This document shows positions 1-6,990 of a stretch of DNA of 32,604 nucleotides, piece by piece (the stretch's first letter is position 1; every line of letters starts with the position of its first letter). The notes under the pieces were generated by a model. The model worked only from the letters and a program-made list of their open reading frames with translations. It made no database searches and was not told the DNA's origin. The DNA is from a bacterium (lineage in GTDB: Bacteria > CLD3 > SB21). The translations under genes were made by a program, and so were the position numbers. The stretch is taken from assembly GCA_016787925.1 (NCBI GenBank), contig JAEUSK010000252.1:1-32604 (forward strand), read 5' to 3'.

Positions 1-117
1 AAGATGCTGCAGCGCAGAGTCCGAATTGATCCAGGAGTGTTTGATGGGTTCAGGTGTAAAACTCCGGTACTGATACTGCTGACGGTAAACGCCGGATTTA
101 AAGTCTTTTATATCCAT
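1..117 (-). CDS. Fic family protein, N-terminal fragment (runs off window)
   Basis: The minus-strand frame opens with ATG at 117 and stays open to base 1, giving 39 residues that begin MDIKDFKSGVYRQQYQYRSF and continue with TPEPIKHSWI. This resembles the N-terminal segment (Fic_N) of stand-alone Fic proteins, in which an FKSG-Y motif and a later SW motif precede the catalytic Fic fold. Fic enzymes transfer AMP or related groups to protein hydroxyls; the catalytic HPFxxGNGR motif would lie outside the window, so activity cannot be judged. Two long palindromes sit immediately upstream, which suggests tight, possibly autogenous, control. The identification rests on a short stretch remembered from the family, so it is moderate. 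Confidence 0.6.
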   Translation of the reverse strand, partial: MDIKDFKSGVYRQQYQYRSFTPEPIKHSWINSDSALQHL

Positions 118-136
118 TTTTCGCATTTCCTTCTGG

Positions 137-162
137 TGCAAATATAGTATATTATATTTGCA
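137..162. promoter_or_regulatory. Palindromic operator-like site 1 upstream of fic
   Basis: TGCAAATATA (137-146) is followed after six bases by its exact reverse complement TATATTTGCA (153-162). It begins 20 bp upstream of the fic start codon. The same core recurs in the next site, so it looks like one of a pair of dimer-binding sites for a transcription factor. Confidence 0.6.
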
Positions 163-173
163 GAAACAAGACA

Positions 174-205
174 AAGTGCAAATATAAGTTTTTATATTTG
201 CACTT
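174..205. promoter_or_regulatory. Palindromic operator-like site 2 upstream of fic
   Basis: AAGTGCAAATATA (174-186) and its exact reverse complement (193-205) flank a six-base spacer. The 10-bp core TGCAAATATA is identical to site 1 and the centres are 40 bp apart, close to four helical turns, which fits cooperative binding of one repressor to both sites. The bound protein is unknown. Confidence 0.6.
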
Positions 206-231
206 CATTCCAAAGCTCAAAATCGAATCTC

Positions 232-315
232 TGTGTGCGTGAATTGGCATACCGCGTCCCGCCAACGGCGGGATGAGACTCAAATCCTGTGTGGGTTCAA
301 GTCCCACCTTCGGCA
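232..315 (+). pseudogene. Degenerate tRNA-Leu-like sequence
   Basis: The 3' half is a good tRNA-Leu end: T-arm GTGGG-TTCAAGT-CCCAC at 291-307, then acceptor strand CTTCGGC (308-314) and discriminator A315, without an encoded CCA. A D-arm-like GCG...CGC with GAATTGGCA lies at 237-255 and a Leu(CAA)-like loop CTCAAAT at about 279-285. The expected 5' acceptor strand GCCGAAG is missing; the nearest candidate, TCCAAAG at 209-215, matches only 5 of 7 and is too far away. A GC hairpin (CCCGCC/GGCGGG) sits between the D and anticodon parts, and the long class II variable arm is absent. I read it as a rearranged tRNA-Leu relic rather than a working tRNA. Confidence 0.45.
244..286. repeat. 43-bp direct repeat, copy 1 (tRNA-Leu-like)
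   Basis: TTGGCA-T-ACCGCG, the hairpin CCCGCC-AAC-GGCGGG, then ATGAGACTCAAATC. It matches the copy at 351-393 with about three substitutions. It forms the D-arm/anticodon part of the tRNA-Leu-like sequence. Confidence 0.7.
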
Positions 316-319
316 CTCT

Positions 320-349
320 AAATCCCGTTTGAACAAAGCGGGATTTTTA
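320..349 (+). terminator. Rho-independent terminator after the tRNA-Leu-like sequence
   Basis: AAATCCCG (320-327) pairs with CGGGATTT (339-346), and the stem extends inward through TTT/AAA around a short loop. A T-run follows. It begins five bases after the discriminator base, as expected for a tRNA terminator, which supports a once-active tRNA here. Confidence 0.75.
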
Positions 350-350
350 T

Positions 351-393
351 TTGGCAGACCGCGTCCCGCCAACGGCGGGATGAGGCTCAAACC
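351..393. repeat. 43-bp direct repeat, copy 2
   Basis: This is a near-identical second copy of 244-286, carrying TTGGCAGACCGCG, the CCCGCC-AAC-GGCGGG hairpin and GATGAGGCTCAAACC. The T-arm and acceptor that follow copy 1 are absent. Here TTGGCAGAC matches the usual tRNA-Leu D-loop better than copy 1 does. The 3' end of the broken gene at 387-686 falls inside this copy. Confidence 0.7.
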
Positions 394-686
394 TCGTTAT
401 TATATTTCAATGAGTCAAAAATTCGTTGTTGTAAATCTTTCTTGAAAACTGACTGTATATCAAGATAAGCTTTGGCAGCATTTTTCAAGTTCTCGTCAGA
501 TTCAGTATTCGAATTTTCATACTTTTCAACCAGATTTGTGATCTATTTAACTAATTTGCGCCAAGAATCTCGATTAGTCGAAAAATCAAATAGGTGATCA
601 AAATTATCCGGAAACTGAATGAGATCAATTTTTAATTTTTTTGCTTCTTTTAAAACATCCTGATCTAAAATAATAGTCCCCGAACA
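387..686 (-). pseudogene. Broken gene remnant with in-frame TAG, function unknown
   Basis: The minus frame from about 686 reads coding-like, with TIILDQDVLKEAKKLKIDL followed by DNFDHLFDFSTNRDSW. It meets TAG at 545-543 and then continues in the same frame for 51 more plausible codons (ITNLVEKYENSNT..., ...DIQSVFKKDLQQRIFDSL) to TGA at 389-387. The upstream end runs into a hairpin repeat (about 699-797) with no proper start, and the downstream end lies inside repeat copy 2. I read it as a gene truncated at both ends with one nonsense mutation. The LDQDVLKEAKKLKIDL stretch faintly recalls ribbon-helix-helix antitoxins, but this is weak. Confidence 0.5.
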
Positions 687-698
687 CCTGTTACCTAT

Positions 699-797
699 CT
701 CTCCGGTCTGTACACCTCGAACGAGGAGAGGGAACGTACTAATGCGGGTAGTACGTTCCCTTCTCCTTTTCAAGGAGAAGGGACAGGGTTGAGGTCA
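699..797. repeat. REP-like dispersed repeat with competing hairpins
   Basis: GGGAACGTACT (730-740) pairs with AGTACGTTCCC (750-760); the stem extends through AGGAGA/TCTCCT past a one-base bulge. The strand CTTCTCCTT (760-768) can pair instead with AAGGAGAAG (772-780) around TTC, so two hairpins exclude each other. The tail GGGACAGGGTTGAGGTC is of a kind I recall as scattered through FCB genomes, which I cannot verify here. Confidence 0.6.
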
Positions 798-840
798 AAA
801 ATAAAAAACCTATAAAACCATTACGGCCTTATAGGTTTTT
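795..840 (-). terminator. Rho-independent terminator of the diiron oxygenase gene
   Basis: AAAAACCTATAA (804-815) is the exact reverse complement of TTATAGGTTTTT (829-840), with a 13-base loop. Read on the minus strand the stem is followed by a long T-rich run. It lies 33 bp beyond the stop codon at 873. Confidence 0.8.
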
Positions 841-872
841 CTCTCACTCCCCATTCCAAAAATATCTACGAC

Positions 873-2006
873 TTAAGCATCTCCCTTGAACGGCTTGAAT
901 TCGATCCAGTCGTTCTCTTTGAAAATGCCGCGCAGGATCTCACGATCCTTGTCAGTCGGCAGTATTTCCAGTTTATATTTTTCGTATTGTTCGGTAGTCA
1001 GTAATTTCCCGTCAATAGTATACGTCTGATGTGCATACGTTCCGATCTTGCGGTTGAATTTGATATCCGGCACGATCAACTTGGGCTGATCTTCCCCGAT
1101 CAGGGTATTCATATCGACGATCAATTTTGATATCTCTGCATGATACAACCCGCGCGCCATTTGATTCAGCTGGTCTCTGCGCACTTCTTCGTCCGTCTCG
1201 CTTTCGTTATAGCGGCCTTTGAGGCCCCACACATACGCCCAATGCGCATTAGAAGAACCGTCCGTTCCAAAAAGATCGTAGGCCGTCGGAACCCATTTAT
1301 TAAAATATTTCTGAACGATCTCCACAGGGATTTTTCCGGCTTTGAGAATACGCTTGAGTCCGTTATTCCCGGTCCCAAGATGAAATGCTTCTTCTTTAAG
1401 CATCGGATCCATGCTCATCGCCAGAGGCATGAAGGACGAATGACTGAGCATTTTCAACTGAAATTTCCCGTCACGATCGATGAATTCCGTATACGTGTAC
1501 ATGTCGAGCCAATTTTCCATGACTTCGTTGAATGAACCGAGCAGGCGCTTTTGTTCATACGCGCGTCTCTCGAGCAGTTTCATGGCTTCCTTACGGCCGC
1601 CTTCGCCGAAATGCGTCACCAGAATATGGCTCATTTGCCATCCGTGGCGCATTTCTTCGGCATTGATACGCATGAGCGCATACAAATCATAATCGCTCGG
1701 CGCGCGGTCTACGAGATAACGCTGCTGTTCGACCGAGGCAAATTCCGTGTCGCCTTGGTATACGATCAACTGCTGAAGGGCATCCCGAATTCCCTGATTA
1801 GGAATATCGAGCACCCGTTCCCACTTGCGGTCTCCCCTGAAATCGCCGAATTCGATTTCGTTGTACCGGCAAGGTTCGTATTTAGGCTCCAGAACGTAAT
1901 TAGGAAGAAATCGTTTGAACGTTTTTTCATCATAGCCGATGTCCTTCTTCCATTCAGCGAATATGTCTACCCAATCGTTGAATGTTGATATCTGGGCTTT
2001 TAGCAT
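873..2006 (-). CDS. BoxB/PaaA-family ring-epoxidising diiron oxygenase
   Basis: The 377-residue protein looks like the catalytic subunit of CoA-thioester epoxidases, either benzoyl-CoA 2,3-epoxidase (BoxB) or phenylacetyl-CoA epoxidase (PaaA). Two ExxH helices are visible, E118-x-x-H121 (in AEEMRHG) and E206-x-x-H209 (in KEEAFHLG), with further carboxylates E88 and E174; together these make a ferritin-like di-iron site. The length falls between PaaA (about 310) and BoxB (about 470), and the DLFGTDG...HWAYVWGLKGR segment recalls BoxB. No reductase or small subunit lies nearby, so the substrate is uncertain. The start is supported by AAAGGAGT at 2011-2018. A TetR gene lies upstream on the same strand and probably controls it. 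Confidence 0.75.
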   Translation of the reverse strand: MLKAQISTFNDWVDIFAEWKKDIGYDEKTFKRFLPNYVLEPKYEPCRYNEIEFGDFRGDRKWERVLDIPNQGIRDALQQLIVYQGDTEFASVEQQRYLVDRAPSDYDLYALMRINAEEMRHGWQMSHILVTHFGEGGRKEAMKLLERRAYEQKRLLGSFNEVMENWLDMYTYTEFIDRDGKFQLKMLSHSSFMPLAMSMDPMLKEEAFHLGTGNNGLKRILKAGKIPVEIVQKYFNKWVPTAYDLFGTDGSSNAHWAYVWGLKGRYNESETDEEVRRDQLNQMARGLYHAEISKLIVDMNTLIGEDQPKLIVPDIKFNRKIGTYAHQTYTIDGKLLTTEQYEKYKLEILPTDKDREILRGIFKENDWIEFKPFKGDA

Positions 2007-2025
2007 TGGTACTCCTTTGCTTGGA

Positions 2026-2047
2026 TTAAATAGATCTCTTTATTTAA
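2026..2047. promoter_or_regulatory. AT-rich inverted repeat upstream of the oxygenase start
   Basis: TTAAATA (2026-2032) and TATTTAA (2041-2047) flank eight bases, just upstream of the ribosome binding site at 2011-2018. It could be an operator or a chance AT palindrome. A second hairpin, around CGCAA...TTGCG at 2109-2127, directly follows the TetR stop codon but has no T-run. Confidence 0.25.
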
Positions 2048-2127
2048 CAATACAATTCTACTTTTTGAAAACGCCTGAATAAATCAACCCTTGCCGCGAC
2101 AGAACACGCCGCAACACAATTGCGCGG

Positions 2128-2814
2128 TCAGTCTTTCAGAAATCCGTGAAGAAAGAGGTTTACCATTTGATCGGATATTTTCTGAATGGACAGCGATTGA
2201 TTTTTGTGCTTATCAGGGTTAAACCAGGTGTAAGTCCAGTTCATCATCCCAAACAAAGATAAGGCAGAAATCTTAATTTTCTGATTCAAACGCATGTGGG
2301 GTTGATTCGATTGAGCACGCGCAATGTCCAGCAGCATATTCTCTAGAATCTGCAGATATGATTTTTTCTTTGCATTAATCAATTCAAAATACTCACCCGA
2401 TAAGGAATCCGATTCATGTGACAAAACTTTCATGGCGCTCAGGTGAGTTACAAAGTATTGAAGATGATTATGAACAAAGACGTTAAGGCGCTCGACGGGA
2501 TCGCCGGCTTGATTTAACTTTTCATTCAATGACAAAATAACGCTGTCGAAAGAATACTGCGAAATGAGGAACAAGAGTTCCTCCTTCGTCTCAAAATAAT
2601 AGTAAAGCCCGGCCAAACTTGTTTTTAATTCGGCAGCCAGATCTCGCATGGAGGTATTGTGGTACCCGTTTTGAGCAAAAAGCATAGCGGCCCGGTCCAG
2701 AATATCATACAACTTTCCGTGGTAATGAATGCTCTCACCGGCATGATCCTGCGTCAGCATTTGTTTAAAACCCTGATGACGTTTTCCTGGCACTATTTCA
2801 GCAACTGTTTCCAT
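2128..2814 (-). CDS. TetR family transcriptional regulator
   Basis: This 228-residue protein has a TetR DNA-binding domain at about residues 35-85. The helix-turn-helix reads TSMRDLAAELKTSLAGLYYY followed by FETKEELL, with the typical LYYYF-x-TKEEL end. About 30 residues precede the domain, longer than usual, so an internal start at residue 19 is possible; neither ATG has a clear ribosome binding site. The C-terminal part, FGMMNWTYTWFNP near residue 190, resembles TetR regulators of acyl-CoA metabolism (KstR2/FadR-like), fitting control by a CoA thioester. A perfect palindrome at 2835-2854 suggests autoregulation. The oxygenase gene follows 121 bp downstream. Confidence 0.88.
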   Translation of the reverse strand: METVAEIVPGKRHQGFKQMLTQDHAGESIHYHGKLYDILDRAAMLFAQNGYHNTSMRDLAAELKTSLAGLYYYFETKEELLFLISQYSFDSVILSLNEKLNQAGDPVERLNVFVHNHLQYFVTHLSAMKVLSHESDSLSGEYFELINAKKKSYLQILENMLLDIARAQSNQPHMRLNQKIKISALSLFGMMNWTYTWFNPDKHKNQSLSIQKISDQMVNLFLHGFLKD

Positions 2815-2834
2815 AACACGGTATGTTTTGAATT

Positions 2835-2854
2835 ATTCGAACGAACGTTCGAAT
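2835..2854. promoter_or_regulatory. TetR-type operator palindrome
   Basis: ATTCGAACG (2835-2843) and CGTTCGAAT (2846-2854) form a perfect 9-bp inverted repeat around AA, ending 20 bp before the TetR start codon. The GAACGnnCGTTC core is a shape commonly bound by TetR-family dimers. Autoregulation is inferred from position. Confidence 0.7.
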
Positions 2855-2997
2855 ATAAAGTTGCCGGCGCGAAAACGCAAGAAATATTTACGATTAATTG
2901 TGGGTTTGGACAGAGACCGCTGGCCGCCGCCCTAATTCGCTCTTGAATATCCCTGCAGAATTATTTACTTTGAAAAAAATTTCCGGCGGGCGCTAAC

Positions 2998-3792
2998 TTG
3001 CATCACATTCCAAAAAAACGATTAAGTCAGAATTTCTTGATCGACGCCAATATTTCGCGGAAGATAGTTCACGCCTCTCACTTATTGCCTGATGATACCG
3101 TGCTGGAAATAGGCTGCGGACAGGGCGCTTTGACCAGAGAAATACTTGGTAAAGTACATCGTGTCTACGGAGTCGAATTTGACCATCAGCTTTATTCAGC
3201 ACTGAAGCAAGAACTGAAAGATCAAAAACATTTTACATTATTTGAAGCGGATTTTCTTGAATTTGATTTCGATCAATTAGTCATCAGCGGCCGCAAATTT
3301 AAGGTCATTGGCAATCTGCCTTATCATATATCGAGCCCGATCATTTTCAAGTTAATCGATCATCGGGACCGTATAGACACCGCGACCATCATGCTCCAAA
3401 AGGAAGTGGCGTTGCGCCTGGTGTCCGAACCGTCTTCGAAAGACTATGGCATATTGTCTGTTTTTTGCCAGTACTTTGCTGTTTGTAAAAAGATGTTTGA
3501 CATTCCGCCAACGGCTTTTTTTCCAAGACCAAAGGTTGATTCGTCGATTGTTCAGCTGACTTTTAAGGAGACGCCGCCGCCGGTGAGTGATTTCGACACG
3601 TTCAAACGGGTTGTAAAAAGAAGTTTCAATCAGCGCAGGAAAATGCTGCGAAATTCTTTATCCGCTTTTCTTGGAAAAAAATCTATTGATTTCAACCTTC
3701 AACTGCGGCCTGAGCAGCTATCTGTTGATGAGTTTATACGCTTAACCGACTTACTATACCAAGAGGCCCCATGCGTGAAAAGTCAAAAATAG
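2998..3792 (+). CDS. rsmA: 16S rRNA (adenine(1518)-N(6)/adenine(1519)-N(6))-dimethyltransferase RsmA
   Basis: RsmA (KsgA) dimethylates two adjacent adenines in the 3' terminal hairpin of 16S rRNA late in small-subunit assembly. The 264-residue protein has the family opening KKRLSQNFLID, the SAM-binding EIGCGQGALT (37-46), the catalytic NLPYHIS (106-112), and the PPTAFFPRPKVDS segment of the substrate side. Length is normal. The start is a TTG at 2998; no ATG or strong ribosome binding site lies in a better position, so the exact first codon is uncertain. The 3' end overlaps mgtE by 22 bp, implying co-expression. Confidence 0.95.
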   Translation: MHHIPKKRLSQNFLIDANISRKIVHASHLLPDDTVLEIGCGQGALTREILGKVHRVYGVEFDHQLYSALKQELKDQKHFTLFEADFLEFDFDQLVISGRKFKVIGNLPYHISSPIIFKLIDHRDRIDTATIMLQKEVALRLVSEPSSKDYGILSVFCQYFAVCKKMFDIPPTAFFPRPKVDSSIVQLTFKETPPPVSDFDTFKRVVKRSFNQRRKMLRNSLSAFLGKKSIDFNLQLRPEQLSVDEFIRLTDLLYQEAPCVKSQK

Positions 3793-5135
3793 AGATCGAT
3801 AAGGAATTCATTGACGATATCAAAGATCTCGTGGACTCCAAAGCAGAATATTTGCTCAAAAATATTCTCAGCGACCTGCATCCCTCGGATATCTCAGAAA
3901 TTCTGGATCATCTCGACGAGGAAGAGCGGAATTACGTATTCCAGATCATTGAAACCGAAAAGGCGTCTGAAGTTATCCTCGAACTGGATAACGCATCGCG
4001 TGAAGATATTCTTGAAAATCTGGATGAGGAACAGATTTCAGATATGTTGGACGAAATGCAGTCGGATGATGCGGCAAATATCGTCCAGGAATTGGACGAG
4101 GAAACCGCTGAAAAAGTTCTGAGCCAACTCGATTACGAAGACTCGCAGGAAGTCAAAGAGCTTCTGAAATATGACGAGGATTCAGCCGGCGGATTGATGC
4201 AGTTGGAATTCGTCAGCGTTTTCGTCACAGACACGATACATGAAGCTATAGAAGAAGTCCGCGAAAAATCCAAAGACGTTCAAAAGATTTATGATATTTT
4301 TGTTGTGAATCATGAAAACCATCTGGTCGGCGTTCTTTCTACAGAAACACTTCTCATGGTTGTTCCTGACAAATTAGTTTCCGACGTAATGAATCAGGAA
4401 TTTGTTTTTGCGAATACGCACCAGGATCAGGAAGAAGTTGCCAAAATATTCAAAAAGTACGATCTGGTTACTATTCCTGTAACGACGCCTTCGGGTAAGC
4501 TGGTCGGGCGTATTACGATCGATGATATCATTGACGTCATTGAAGAGGAAGCGTCTGAAGACGTGTCAAAAATGGCAGGTTCCGTAAATGAAGATGTTAC
4601 GGAAACTTCCAGTTTCCGGATATCAAAATCACGGCTTCCGTGGCTTTTGACTGCGATGGCGGGCGAATTGGTCGCTGCTTTTGTTCTCAGCCGTTTTGAA
4701 AATTCAATCCAAACTATTCTTGCGCTGGCTTTTTTTCTGCCAATTATCATGGCTATGGCGGGAAACATTGCAATACAATGCTCTTCGATCGTCATTCGCG
4801 GTTTGGCAACCGGTGAAATCGGCGTCCTGGACATTCAACGCCAGATATTCAAAGAAATCCGGGTTGCAGGTATAAATGGTATTATTTTGGGAATTGTTCT
4901 GGGAAGCATTGTCGCGTTGTGGATCGGAGACGTTCACATAGCTATCGTGGTCGGAACGGCGTTGATCTGCGTCATCTTTTTTGCCGCTTTTAACGGAACG
5001 GTGTTTCCGCTTATCTTGAAAAAATTTAACATCGACCCTGCCCTGGCCGCCGGTCCTTTCGTCACAATGACCAACGATACGCTCGGAATTTTTATTTACC
5101 TCGGCATTGCTACATTTTTTCTGCTTAACAGGTAA
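3771..5135 (+). CDS. mgtE: MgtE family magnesium transporter
   Basis: MgtE is a homodimeric Mg2+ channel gated by cytoplasmic magnesium. The 454 residues show the acidic helical MgtE-N domain (about 20-135, with repeated LDEE/LDEMQSDDAA motifs), a CBS pair (about 135-265), the plug helix, and a five-helix membrane domain from about 290. The pore motifs are present as AGNIAIQ in the membrane domain and PFVTMTNDTLGIFIY near the C-terminus, where the conserved aspartate lines the pore. The gene starts inside the end of rsmA, so it is probably translated from the same message. No magnesium riboswitch is visible upstream, as expected for a second gene in an operon. Confidence 0.95.
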   Translation: MREKSKIEIDKEFIDDIKDLVDSKAEYLLKNILSDLHPSDISEILDHLDEEERNYVFQIIETEKASEVILELDNASREDILENLDEEQISDMLDEMQSDDAANIVQELDEETAEKVLSQLDYEDSQEVKELLKYDEDSAGGLMQLEFVSVFVTDTIHEAIEEVREKSKDVQKIYDIFVVNHENHLVGVLSTETLLMVVPDKLVSDVMNQEFVFANTHQDQEEVAKIFKKYDLVTIPVTTPSGKLVGRITIDDIIDVIEEEASEDVSKMAGSVNEDVTETSSFRISKSRLPWLLTAMAGELVAAFVLSRFENSIQTILALAFFLPIIMAMAGNIAIQCSSIVIRGLATGEIGVLDIQRQIFKEIRVAGINGIILGIVLGSIVALWIGDVHIAIVVGTALICVIFFAAFNGTVFPLILKKFNIDPALAAGPFVTMTNDTLGIFIYLGIATFFLLNR

Positions 5136-5504
5136 TTATTTTTCAATAATAACTACAGCCGTCGCATAACTGTGGGAATGCGATACGCTGATATGGATCC
5201 GGGAAGACTGCAGGTGCTTCTTTAATTCATTAAAAAGAAACACGTGCGGGATGCCTTCAGGATTAACCTCGACTGATACATCCGTCCAAGTGTGGGCATG
5301 AAGTCTTCCAACTCGGGCTGCTTTTACCAATGCCTCTTTAGAAGCAAATCGAACGGCGAGTGAAGGATAGGGATTTTCTTTTTTCAGGCAATAATCGATT
5401 TCTTCCCCAGTAAATATGCGCTTAAGGAATTTATCGCCGTATTCCAAATGGCTTTTTTTTATTCGTTCGATTTCAACAATGTCGGTTCCGATGCCGAATA
5501 TCAT
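5136..5504 (-). CDS. acpS: Holo-[acyl-carrier-protein] synthase
   Basis: AcpS moves the 4'-phosphopantetheine arm of CoA onto the serine of apo-ACP, activating fatty acid synthesis. At 122 residues it has the usual size. The Mg2+-binding motifs are present: GIGTDIVEI (D8) near the N-terminus and RFASKEALVKA (E57) in the middle, followed by the HISVSHSHSYATA strand near the C-terminus. An AGGA ribosome binding site stands five bases before the ATG. It begins six bases after the stop of the sigma-54 activator gene and is the last gene of the run. Its stop abuts the stop of the convergent mgtE gene with no spacer. Confidence 0.95.
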   Translation of the reverse strand: MIFGIGTDIVEIERIKKSHLEYGDKFLKRIFTGEEIDYCLKKENPYPSLAVRFASKEALVKAARVGRLHAHTWTDVSVEVNPEGIPHVFLFNELKKHLQSSRIHISVSHSHSYATAVVIIEK

Positions 5505-5510
5505 ATTTTC

Positions 5511-6980
5511 CTACTCGATGTTATGATCTTTAATTTTTTTATATAATGCCGGGCGGCTGATACCCAAACGCCGTGCTGCTTCCGCTTTGTTATCCCCTAC
5601 TTCCCCCAGTACTTGCAAAATCATAATCCTCTCTGCTTCGCCAGCGACCATGTCAGATATCGTTTTGAGCGATGCGTTTTTTTGGATAAAAGAATCAATC
5701 CAAATCCGCTGGTCATCTGAAAATTCGAAAGGGCGTGAATACGGCATCCCATTACCGCCGGCTTCGTTGCGGCTACCGGAAAACAGTTGAACCGTATTGT
5801 CACCGTTACTTTTATTGAAGAAGGACATTGTTATATATCTTTCGATCATGCTTTCCAGCTCGCGGACATTTCCCGGCCATTCACGCCCGGTCAGGTCATT
5901 CACATAATCTTCAGATAAACTTTTTGTCACATCGCCGTTCTTGCCCGCATACTTTTTGAAAAAATGATGAGCCAATAAAGGAATATCATCTTTTCGATCG
6001 CGTAAGGCGGGAACCGTTATGGTGACAACAGCCATACGGTAATAGAGGTCGTCCCGAAATAGTTTTTTTTCAATCAATTGTCTAATGGGTTTATTTGTTG
6101 CCGCGATAATGCGCGCATCAAATGGAATTGATTGATTGCTGCCGACCGGTTTTACTTCCTTCTCTTGAATAGCGCGGAGTAATTTTGCCTGAACGGCCAA
6201 ACTGACATCTGCGATCTCATCGAGAAACAATGTTCCAGAATCGGCTTCAAGAAATAATCCCTTCTTGTTTGACGAGGCGCCACTAAACGCACCTTTCACA
6301 TGGCCGAATAACTCACTTTCTAAAAGGCTTTCTGTTATCGCGCTGCAGTGAATAGCAATAAAAGGTCGATTCTTTCGTGCGCCTTCAGCATGAATCGCCC
6401 TCGCTACCAGTTCTTTCCCCGTTCCGCTTTCCCCCTCTATCAGAACTGAAGCCTCATTGGAGGCTACGGCATGCACCATCTCCATCATTTTCATAAAGGC
6501 CTTACTGCGGCCAACCATCGAACATTCTTCAGGCGGAACGGAGTAATTTAATTTTTGACGCAACGTCTTTAGTTCCAAATGCAATCGGCCGTAATCAAGC
6601 GCTTTGCAAATAGACAACAGCAGTTCATCATGCTGAAAAGGTTTAGTCAGATAATCGTAAGCTCCCAGTTTCATAGACCGCACGGCATCTTCGATCGTCC
6701 CAACGCCGGTCAGAATCATGAATGGAATGTCGGGCTGAAATGACTTAACCCGCTCGAGCAATTCTATGCCGCTCATTCCTTCCATGGCGAGATCCGAAAT
6801 GATCAGATCAAACGATTCCTTCTGAATAAGCGACCACGCTTCTTCACCGCTAAACGTAGTTACTATGTCCACCGCGTCATACGGATTATCCATACTCCGA
6901 AAAGCCTCCACACTCAGCATTTTTCTGAATAGAGCAAGGATGTTTTTTTCGTCATCAACAACTAAAATTCGCGTCGTCAC
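5511..6980 (-). CDS. NtrC-family sigma-54-dependent response regulator
   Basis: This 489-residue protein activates sigma-54 promoters after phosphorylation. It has a receiver domain (1-125; phosphoacceptor D63 in ISDLAMEG, K113), an AAA+ ATPase (about 152-390; Walker A GESGTGKE 183-190, Walker B LFLDEI, sensor GNVRELES) and a Fis-type helix-turn-helix at the end (AEAARRLGISRPALYKKI). The sigma-54-contacting loop is GAFSGA (230-235) rather than GAFTGA, a substitution found in functional family members. The start is GTG at 6980 with AGGG six bases upstream. It follows the receiver-PAS kinase gene by 10 bp, so that kinase is the likely partner. Confidence 0.93.
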   Translation of the reverse strand: MTTRILVVDDEKNILALFRKMLSVEAFRSMDNPYDAVDIVTTFSGEEAWSLIQKESFDLIISDLAMEGMSGIELLERVKSFQPDIPFMILTGVGTIEDAVRSMKLGAYDYLTKPFQHDELLLSICKALDYGRLHLELKTLRQKLNYSVPPEECSMVGRSKAFMKMMEMVHAVASNEASVLIEGESGTGKELVARAIHAEGARKNRPFIAIHCSAITESLLESELFGHVKGAFSGASSNKKGLFLEADSGTLFLDEIADVSLAVQAKLLRAIQEKEVKPVGSNQSIPFDARIIAATNKPIRQLIEKKLFRDDLYYRMAVVTITVPALRDRKDDIPLLAHHFFKKYAGKNGDVTKSLSEDYVNDLTGREWPGNVRELESMIERYITMSFFNKSNGDNTVQLFSGSRNEAGGNGMPYSRPFEFSDDQRIWIDSFIQKNASLKTISDMVAGEAERIMILQVLGEVGDNKAEAARRLGISRPALYKKIKDHNIE

Positions 6981-6990
6981 TATGAACCCT

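Noticed and set aside
233-445. Plus-strand open frame of 70 codons
   Set aside because: It runs through the tRNA-Leu-like sequence, its terminator and repeat copy 2, and has no ribosome binding site.
543-545. TAG as a recoded codon
   Set aside because: Other genes, such as the LamG-like one, use TAG as a normal stop, and the frame is truncated by repeats at both ends.
1551-1988. Plus-strand open frame of 145 codons
   Set aside because: It is antisense to the well-supported diiron oxygenase and its composition reflects codon shadowing.
2109-2127. Hairpin after the TetR stop as a terminator
   Set aside because: The stem has a bulge and there is no T-run in the direction of transcription.
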